Source of the DNA: a bacterium
Lineage (GTDB): Bacteria > Chloroflexota > Dormibacteria > Aeolococcales > Bog-877
Direction of reading: 5' to 3'
Length of the DNA stretch: 12,388 nt
Assembly: GCA_021798435.1 (NCBI GenBank)
Contig: JAJZGN010000038.1
Coordinates: 1-12,388, forward strand
The notes under the pieces were generated by a model, which saw nothing but the letters and a program-made list of their open reading frames with translations, did no database searches and was not told the origin of the DNA. Below, piece after piece: positions 7,238 through 12,388 of this stretch (positions are counted from its first letter, which is position 1; every line of letters starts with the position of its first letter). Made by a program: the position numbers and the translations under genes.

Positions 7238-7305
7238 CTGAGATCCGCTCCCCGAGCCCGACTTGCACCCCGCCAGAATAGCTCAGGCATCCGCCCGGCA
7301 GGGGA

Positions 7306-7311
7306 TAGACT
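7306..7311 (+). promoter_or_regulatory. Predicted -10 box for the HMG-CoA lyase gene, likely leaderless
   Basis: TAGACT lies nine bases before the ATG at 7321, so transcription should start at or just before the start codon. The bases between (GACCTGCCA) contain no Shine-Dalgarno. No convincing -35 is seen. The shared spacer 7238-7320 also holds TATTCT (7280-7275) as a weak candidate -10 for fdhA on the minus strand. Confidence 0.4.
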
Positions 7312-7320
7312 GACCTGCCA

Positions 7321-8265
7321 ATGGGCACATCGCCAGGCGGGACGCACCGCCTCCACTTCACCGAGGTCGGGCCGCGCGACGGGCTGCAGAACCTCGACCG
7401 GGATCTGCCGACCGAAACGAAGCTCGCCCTCGTGGAGCGGCTTCTGGACGCCGACGTCGACCTGGTCGAGGTCACGTCCATGGTCTCCCCCCGCTGGGTG
7501 CCCAAGATGGCGGACGCAGAGAGGCTGCTGAGCGGCCTGGTGACCGCGCGGGGCCACGGCGTCCTGCGCCGGCTGCGAGTTCTGGTCCCCAACGTCAGGG
7601 GGTTGGAGAGGGCCCTGGCCGCCGGGGCGGTCCGGGTCGTCGCCAACCTGGGTGCCACCGAGGGCTTCAACCGGGCCAACCTCCGCCAGGGGGTGGAGGA
7701 GACCCTGGCCGAACTGGAGAGGATGGCCGAGCTCGCTCGAGCACAGCGCTGCACCTTCGACGTCGGCATCAGCTGTTCCTTCGGCTGTCCCTTCGAAGGC
7801 CGGGTCGCCCCCGACCGGGTGGCCGAGCTGGTGGATCGGCTCGCCGACCTCGGAGTCGCGGAGATCGGCATCGCCGACACCATCGGGGTGGCCGATCCCC
7901 GCCAGGTGAGCTCCCTCATCGAGCATCTGGCGCGCTCCGGAGTCGGCGCCGAGCAGCTCTCCCTCCATCTCCACGACACCCGGGGGATGGGGCTCGCCAA
8001 CGCCCTGGCGGCCTACGAGTCGGGGATCCTGCGCTTCGAGGGCTCGGTGGGCGGCATCGGCGGCTGCCCGTTCGCCCCTCGCTCCACCGGCAACGTCTGC
8101 AGCGAGGACCTGCTCCACATGCTGGTTCGGGTGGGGGCGGACACCGCCGTGGACCTGGAAGGGCTTTGCCAGGCGGCGACCTATCTCGAGGAGCTGCTGG
8201 AGCGGCCCTTGCCCGGGCGCCTCTACCGGACGGGGATCTGGGAGGGGACCGGCTCCGCCGCCTGA
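7321..8265 (+). CDS. Hydroxymethylglutaryl-CoA lyase family protein
   Basis: This is a TIM-barrel lyase of the HMG-CoA lyase/DRE-TIM family. It is predicted to split 3-hydroxy-3-methylglutaryl-CoA into acetyl-CoA and acetoacetate in leucine breakdown. The 314 residues fit the family. Landmarks are EVGPRDGLQN near 15-24 (catalytic Arg-Asp), GISCSFGCPFEGRV near 149-162, HLHDTRGMGLAN near 219-230 (metal-binding His-x-His), and the active-site loop GGIGGCPFAPRSTGN with its Cys. The loop usually reads CP-x-APGASGN; here the Gly is Arg and Ala-Ser is Ser-Thr, so a related acyl-CoA lyase activity is possible. No other leucine-catabolism gene is in the window. The gene is apparently leaderless, and its last 43 bases overlap the end of the convergent YihY gene. 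Confidence 0.88.
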   Translation: MGTSPGGTHRLHFTEVGPRDGLQNLDRDLPTETKLALVERLLDADVDLVEVTSMVSPRWVPKMADAERLLSGLVTARGHGVLRRLRVLVPNVRGLERALAAGAVRVVANLGATEGFNRANLRQGVEETLAELERMAELARAQRCTFDVGISCSFGCPFEGRVAPDRVAELVDRLADLGVAEIGIADTIGVADPRQVSSLIEHLARSGVGAEQLSLHLHDTRGMGLANALAAYESGILRFEGSVGGIGGCPFAPRSTGNVCSEDLLHMLVRVGADTAVDLEGLCQAATYLEELLERPLPGRLYRTGIWEGTGSAA

Positions 8266-9137
8266 TCGGTCTCGGGGGGCGCGGCCCCGGCGGACTCCGG
8301 GGATCGCGGGGGCGACGTCTCCGGGCCCAGCTCCAGGGCCACGCAGAAGCCGACCACCGTCACCTGGGCCACCAGGAACACGAAGGCGAGGATCAGGAAG
8401 AAGAGGGCGAAGGTGGCTCCGTAGGCGGCGAACCCGTGGGAGAGGTGCAGATAGAGGGGGAAGGCGAGGGAGAGGAGTTCAAAGAGCACAGCTCCGACCA
8501 GAGCCCCACCCCCGGTCGCGCGCATCCCCGGGGCTTTCCCCGGCGCCAGCCGGTACACGAGTGAGAAGAGGATCCAGCCCACCAGGACCGCCGCCAGGGC
8601 CTGGAGCCCGGCCGCCGCCGCGGCGCTTCTGAGCGGGGCCGGAAGCCCGGTGCCGGTGGGGAGCGCCGCGAGCAGGGTGGAGCTGAGGACCACCGGACCC
8701 GCCAGAAGCGCCAGGGCGGCGGTGAGGGCGACCCCGGTCAGCTTCTGGGCCAGGAACCCCCGAGTCTGCCCACCGGAGAGCGCGGAGAACGCCGTGTCCA
8801 TGGCCGAGAAGAGGGAGGTCCCCGACCACACCAGGCCGACCCCGCCAACCACCGCGGTCCAGCCCACATTGCGGTGAAAGGACTGCAGGGCGGACAGCAC
8901 CGCCTGGTCCCGGCCGCCCGGGAGCAGCTGGGCCACCGCCCGCGCCACCCGCTCCCCCGCCCCCGGGTCCCGGTAGAGCTCGCCGGCGGCGGCGACCGCC
9001 AGCAGCACCAGGGGGAAGGTGGAGAACAGCAGGTTCCAGGCGATCAGGGTCGCCTGGTTGGGGCCGTTTCGGCCCAGGTATCTGGAGACGACCCGGGCGG
9101 GAAGGGTAGGGCGCAGCCGGTTCCAGATGACTCGCAC
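8223..9137 (-). CDS. YihY/BrkB-family inner-membrane protein
   Basis: The 304-residue polytopic protein belongs to the YihY/virulence factor BrkB family (once mislabelled RNase BN); its molecular function is unknown. Typical features are the N-terminal NQATLIAWNLLFSTFPLVLL segment near 26-45 and the WSGTSLFSAMDTAFSALSGG stretch near 104-123. Further hydrophobic segments lie near 132-155, 170-195, 210-232 and 238-268, giving about six membrane helices. The C-terminal 35 residues are Pro/Glu/Ser-rich and probably disordered; this tail lies over the end of the lyase gene. The start is GTG at 9137 without a clear Shine-Dalgarno. A later start would cut into the first conserved helix. Confidence 0.85.
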   Translation of the reverse strand: MRVIWNRLRPTLPARVVSRYLGRNGPNQATLIAWNLLFSTFPLVLLAVAAAGELYRDPGAGERVARAVAQLLPGGRDQAVLSALQSFHRNVGWTAVVGGVGLVWSGTSLFSAMDTAFSALSGGQTRGFLAQKLTGVALTAALALLAGPVVLSSTLLAALPTGTGLPAPLRSAAAAAGLQALAAVLVGWILFSLVYRLAPGKAPGMRATGGGALVGAVLFELLSLAFPLYLHLSHGFAAYGATFALFFLILAFVFLVAQVTVVGFCVALELGPETSPPRSPESAGAAPPETDQAAEPVPSQIPVR

Positions 9138-9235
9138 CCAGCCAGGGTAGGACCTGCGCTCAGAGCCGCCCGGTGGCGAGATTGTGGGAAGGGGTCACCT
9201 GGTACGCTCTGGGCACCGAGCCACCTGGGAGGACG

Positions 9236-10168
9236 ATGATCGAAGCCGCCCCTCTGGAGGGTCGCGAGACGCCCCTGGCCGTATGGGTGCGCGACCTGCG
9301 CAAGTCCTACGGGGAGGTGCAGGCGGTGCGGGGAATCAGCCTTGAGATTCCCCGGGGATGCGTGGCCGCTCTTCTGGGCCCCAACGGCGCCGGCAAGACC
9401 ACGACCCTGGAGATCATCGAGGGGCTGCGGGGCGCCGACTCCGGGGAGGTGGAGGTCCTGGGGACCACCCCTGAGCACGCCCGCCGCCGGGTGGGGGTGC
9501 AGCTCCAGGAGTCCGCCCTCTACGAGGACCTCACCTGCAACGAGACCCTTCGCCTCTTCGGCCGCCTCTACGGGTATGAGGCGGACGCGAGGGCGCTTCT
9601 GGAGCTGGTCGACATGGGCGACGTCGGCGATCGCCGGGCCACCCATCTCTCGGGCGGGCAGAAGCGCCGCCTCCAGATCGCGCTCACCCTCTGCAACGAC
9701 CCCGAGCTGGTGGTGCTGGACGAACCGACCACCGGGCTGGACCCCATCGCCCGCCGCCAGACCTGGGCCATGATCCGGGCCCTCCACGACCAGGGGAGGA
9801 CCGTCGTGCTCACCACCCACTACATCGAGGAGGCGGACCAGCTGGCGGAGCTGGTGTGGATCATCGACCGGGGCGAGGTCGTCGCCCAGGGCAGTCCTTC
9901 CGAGCTGGTCGCCGAGCTGGGTGCCGCCGCCAATGTGAGCGTGTCTGCGGGTAAGGCGGCGGGGCTGGACCAGGTGGCCGGGGTGGTGCGGGGGGAGTGG
10001 CGGGACGGCCGCTGGGAGCTGCAGACCAGGGAGGTGGGAGGGGTGCTCAGGGCGATCGCCGATCGAGTCGGCGAAGTTGCTCTCCGGGACGTCTCCGTCC
10101 GTCCGCCCACTCTCGAAGACGTCTTCCTGCAGCGCACCGGGAGGCGCCTGGGCGAGGAGGGACCATGA
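9236..10168 (+). CDS. ABC-2 exporter ATP-binding protein
   Basis: This is the nucleotide-binding subunit of an ABC-2 type (drug/lipid/lantibiotic-like) exporter, 310 residues from ATG 9236. That start has an excellent GGGAGGA site (9227-9233). The frame is open back to 9173, but those 21 residues precede the ribosome binding site and look untranslated. Motifs are Walker A GPNGAGKTTT (48-57), the Q-loop in VGVQLQESALYEDLT (about 86-100), signature LSGGQKRRL (138-146), Walker B LVVLDEPTTGLD (158-169) and the H-loop TTHYIEEAD near 193-201. The last 80 residues are the accessory domain common in DrrA-like subunits, ending in the PTLEDVFL motif. It overlaps the permease gene by ATGA, so the two are translationally coupled. 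The substrate cannot be told from sequence. Confidence 0.95.
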   Translation: MIEAAPLEGRETPLAVWVRDLRKSYGEVQAVRGISLEIPRGCVAALLGPNGAGKTTTLEIIEGLRGADSGEVEVLGTTPEHARRRVGVQLQESALYEDLTCNETLRLFGRLYGYEADARALLELVDMGDVGDRRATHLSGGQKRRLQIALTLCNDPELVVLDEPTTGLDPIARRQTWAMIRALHDQGRTVVLTTHYIEEADQLAELVWIIDRGEVVAQGSPSELVAELGAAANVSVSAGKAAGLDQVAGVVRGEWRDGRWELQTREVGGVLRAIADRVGEVALRDVSVRPPTLEDVFLQRTGRRLGEEGP

Positions 10169-11298
10169 GTCCGAGGTCCGGGTTCGCGAGGGAGCTTGGG
10201 ACATCGCCCTGGATCGGGTTCTGGGCCCTCAGCGCCGCCAACGTGCGCATCCTCTATCGCAACCGGCAGGTTCTGGTCTTCAACGTGCTGGTACCCCTTC
10301 TGCTCATCGTCATCTTCGGCGGTCTCTTCCAGCGCTCCCAGCTCGACGTGGATCTGGTGGGGCCGCAGCCCGCGATCGCGGTGCTGCGGGCGGCCCTCCC
10401 CCCCGGCTCCTACACCCTCCACGTGGTTTCGCCATCCACCGCGCGCAGCCAGGTGTTGAACAACAGCGCCGCCTTCGCGCTCGAGGTGTTGGGGACGTCC
10501 CCTCCCCTCACCGTGAGGGTGCTGGAGAACTCGGCCAACGTATCGGAGAATGGCTCGCTCACCGCCGCCGCCATGGGGGCGGTGGCCGCCCTCAATCAGG
10601 CCCTCCTGCACAAGGAGCCGGCGGTGCGGGGACTGGTAGTCGGCCTCCACCCGCCGGGTGGAGTGAGCTCCGGGTCCCTGGCTCGCACCAACTACATCCA
10701 GTTCCTCGCTCCGGGCGTGCTGGCGTACGCCGTCCTCAGCGGCGGGCTCTCGGCAGGGCTCCGGCTGGTCGGGGACCGGGAGCGGGGAGTCCTCCGCCGG
10801 ATCCGGGCCACCCCGCTCCCCATCTGGGCCTTCCTGCTGGCCAGTGTCATCTCCCAACTGGCCCTGGTGGCCATCCAGATAGCGGTCCTGCTCGGAGTGG
10901 GACACGCACTGTATGGGATCGGCCTCGGCCCCTCCCCAGGGCCGCTCCTCCTGCTCCTGCTGGTGGGATCACTCTGCTTCCTGGCGGGCGGATTCCTGAT
11001 CGCGGCCCTCTCCCGCCGGGAGCAGTCGGCGATCGTCATGTCAAACCTGGTGTCCCTGCCCCAGCTATTCGTCGCCGGGGTCTTCTACCCCCTGGCGGGC
11101 GCTCCCCTCTGGCTTCAGAAGCTCTCGGAGGTCATGCCCCTCACGTACTTCAGCAACGGCCTGAGGGGGCTCATGGCGCAGGGCCAGGGACTTCCCGAGA
11201 CCGCTGTGGACTTCTACATCCTGGTCGGGGTGGGGGTGGTGGTCCTGGTGGCCGCCGCCCGCACCTTCCGCTTCCAGCCCAGTGGGGCGGGAGGCTGA
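10165..11298 (+). CDS. ABC-2 type exporter permease
   Basis: This is the membrane subunit paired with the preceding ATPase, 377 residues. I chose ATG 10165 because it gives the ATGA overlap and sits after GAGGAGGGACC. The reading frame extends back to 9997 but reads as Arg-rich shadow there. An N-terminal cytoplasmic stretch leads to helix 1 (VLVFNVLVPLLLIVIFGGLF, about 37-56). An extracytoplasmic domain of about 110 residues follows, and then five hydrophobic segments start near residue 178 (FLAPGVLAYAVLSGGLSAG). Family marks are RERGVLRRIRATPLP and the C-terminal MPLTYFSNGLRGLM. This is the layout of ABC2_membrane_3/YhfJ-like permeases with a large first loop. It ends 2 bases from the stop of the convergent lipoprotein gene. 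Confidence 0.93.
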   Translation: MSPRSGFARELGTSPWIGFWALSAANVRILYRNRQVLVFNVLVPLLLIVIFGGLFQRSQLDVDLVGPQPAIAVLRAALPPGSYTLHVVSPSTARSQVLNNSAAFALEVLGTSPPLTVRVLENSANVSENGSLTAAAMGAVAALNQALLHKEPAVRGLVVGLHPPGGVSSGSLARTNYIQFLAPGVLAYAVLSGGLSAGLRLVGDRERGVLRRIRATPLPIWAFLLASVISQLALVAIQIAVLLGVGHALYGIGLGPSPGPLLLLLLVGSLCFLAGGFLIAALSRREQSAIVMSNLVSLPQLFVAGVFYPLAGAPLWLQKLSEVMPLTYFSNGLRGLMAQGQGLPETAVDFYILVGVGVVVLVAAARTFRFQPSGAGG

Positions 11299-11304
11299 GC
11301 TCAG
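11295..11304. repeat. 10-bp palindrome carrying both convergent stop codons
   Basis: CTGAGCTCAG is a perfect palindrome that contains the permease stop (TGA 11296-11298) and the lipoprotein stop (TGA 11303-11301 on the minus strand). It is too short and loop-free to be a terminator. Confidence 0.5.
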
Positions 11305-12388
11305 GCGCAGGGTCCGACCACCTCTGCGTTGGCGAAGTTCCCCGTCTGCTCCAGGTCGAGGGTCAGATTCGGGGTGAGCAGGTACAGCCCACTGTCCGTG
11401 GTGAGCCAGGTGCCGTGGGAGTCGGTGAATGCCGACGAGACCTCGAACGGCTGCAGGCTGTCCAGTCCCGCCCCGGCGAGGAGGCGGGTGGCGGCGGCGG
11501 GGGAGGTGGCGACCTCCAGGGTGTTGGCCTGAGGCCCCTCCACCATCTCCACGGGCTGGCCGGCGGCTGTGACCCCCAGCAGGTTCACCGTGAGCCCAGG
11601 TGCATACGACCAGGGGGTCACGGTTCCAGTGGCCGGGTCGTATTGCAGAACCTCGTCACCCGAGCCGCTGGCTGGCGGGTTCTGGTCCTGCGGGTTGATC
11701 CCGGTGCCCCAAATCTCGCCCTTGGCGCTGAGGGACCAGCCCTCGGTGGTCGAGGGTGGCAGCGCCGTGGTCACGCCCCCGCCGGCGGCGCTGAGCCGAT
11801 AGAGGCCCTCCGGTTGGGCCCCGTCCGTGCCGGCGGCAGTGAGATAGATCTCCTCGTTCACCCAGCCCACCACCTGATAGCCCCCGCCGCTGGACAGGAC
11901 CTCATCGAAGTCGCTGGCCGGGGTGACCAGGTGGACGGAGCCGGTGGCCTGGTCGAGGTAGGCGTATTGAGTCCCGCTGGGAGACAGCTCGCCCGGGGTG
12001 GCCGGGAGCCAGCGGCCCAGCGCCGGATCCCAGCTCTCCTCCTCCTGATCCCCCGAAAGCACCGGAGATGCCACCGTCTCCCAGCCCCCGCTGGGAGAGG
12101 CGGTGAGGGTGGTTGAAGGCGCCAGGGTCACCTGCCCCTGAGGGAGCTGCATGAACCCCCCCTGGGGGCTGCCCCCGCTGGGATTGCTGGCCAACCCTGA
12201 GCCGTACAGGGGGAGCCGACAGCTCAGGGTACCGACCGATGGGCTGGGCAGCGGCAGCGGCGTGGCGCTGGCGCTCGACCGCGGGCCGGCGGTCGGGCGG
12301 GGAGCCAGGGTCCGTGACGCCGTCCCGCAGCTCGCCAGGGCCATCGAAGCCAGACCCGCCGCCGCCAACCAAAGCCCGGGCCGGCCCC
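11301..12388 (-). CDS. Predicted lipoprotein, beta-propeller-like, 5' truncated by the window
   Basis: The N-terminus reads GRPGLWLAAAGLASMALASC in frame from the window edge: an Arg, a hydrophobic run and a lipobox (LASC). It is a lipoprotein signal whose true start lies beyond 12388. A TTG at 12368 is in frame but would cut off the charged n-region. After the lipid Cys comes a Pro/Ser/Thr-rich linker of about 30 residues, then roughly 300 residues of short beta-like repeats. Units such as LSPSGTQYAYLDQATGSVHL, GLYRLSAAGGGV, EVLQYDPATGTVTPW and GLYLLTPNLTLDL resemble blades of a WD40/TolB-like propeller. Two further Cys (in LSCRL and the final GPCA) could close it by a disulfide. No specific family is recognised. 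It should be anchored outside the membrane; a link with the adjacent exporter is speculative. Confidence 0.75.
   Translation of the reverse strand, partial: GRPGLWLAAAGLASMALASCGTASRTLAPRPTAGPRSSASATPLPLPSPSVGTLSCRLPLYGSGLASNPSGGSPQGGFMQLPQGQVTLAPSTTLTASPSGGWETVASPVLSGDQEEESWDPALGRWLPATPGELSPSGTQYAYLDQATGSVHLVTPASDFDEVLSSGGGYQVVGWVNEEIYLTAAGTDGAQPEGLYRLSAAGGGVTTALPPSTTEGWSLSAKGEIWGTGINPQDQNPPASGSGDEVLQYDPATGTVTPWSYAPGLTVNLLGVTAAGQPVEMVEGPQANTLEVATSPAAATRLLAGAGLDSLQPFEVSSAFTDSHGTWLTTDSGLYLLTPNLTLDLEQTGNFANAEVVGPCA

Noticed and set aside
5624..7531. Long plus-strand ORF of 635 codons
   Set aside because: It lies antisense to fdhA; its low-complexity Gly/Val/Arg composition is typical of the complementary frame of a GC-rich gene and shows no family motif.
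9044..10204. Minus-strand ORF of 386 codons
   Set aside because: It is the complement of the ABC ATPase gene, which has complete Walker and signature motifs on the plus strand.
10077..12116. Plus-strand ORF of 679 codons
   Set aside because: It runs out of frame through the ABC permease and antisense through the lipoprotein gene; it is Arg/Gly/Pro-rich with no motif.

Overview
The window is high-GC bacterial DNA, roughly 70% G+C by eye, with dense genes, GTG and TTG starts, and several genes that overlap end to end. The protein families suggest a high-GC Terrabacteria lineage such as Actinobacteria or Ca. Dormibacterota. They include an actinobacterial-style formate dehydrogenase, a CGNR zinc-finger regulator, HMG-CoA lyase and drug-type ABC-2 exporters. 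The lineage is an inference; there is no rRNA or other marker to settle it.

Left end (1-1310): a selenium locus. A 19-residue tail that resembles the C-terminus of the selenocysteine elongation factor SelB overlaps the start of selD (selenophosphate synthetase, +). The end of selD meets a 53-aa small ORF on the minus strand that has its own good ribosome binding site. That ORF and the CGNR regulator gene (+) diverge from an unusually AT-rich spacer carrying a perfect palindrome.

Middle (1928-7237): a 450-base stretch without an intact gene holds what look like coding relics on the plus strand. After it comes a three-gene minus-strand operon, fdhA-fdhB-nrfD-like, for a membrane-associated molybdenum or tungsten formate dehydrogenase. 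The catalytic subunit is a selenoprotein. An in-frame UGA at 6674-6676 sits exactly where FdnG/FdoG-type enzymes carry selenocysteine, and a bacterial SECIS-type hairpin follows it. A naive gene call splits fdhA in two; read through, it is one protein of 1046 residues. SelD supplies the activated selenium that this client enzyme needs, which explains why the two lie close together. FdhA has no recognisable Tat signal, and the anchor is an NrfD-type protein, not an FdnI cytochrome b. This suggests a cytoplasm-facing enzyme that passes electrons to the membrane quinone pool.

Right part (7321-12388): an HMG-CoA lyase-family gene (+), apparently leaderless, overlaps tail to tail with a YihY/BrkB-family membrane protein (-). 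A two-gene ABC-2 exporter (ATPase and permease, +, ATGA overlap) follows. The window ends in a 5'-truncated lipoprotein gene (-) that converges on the permease with a 2-base gap. I found no tRNA, rRNA, CRISPR array, insertion sequence or prophage gene.
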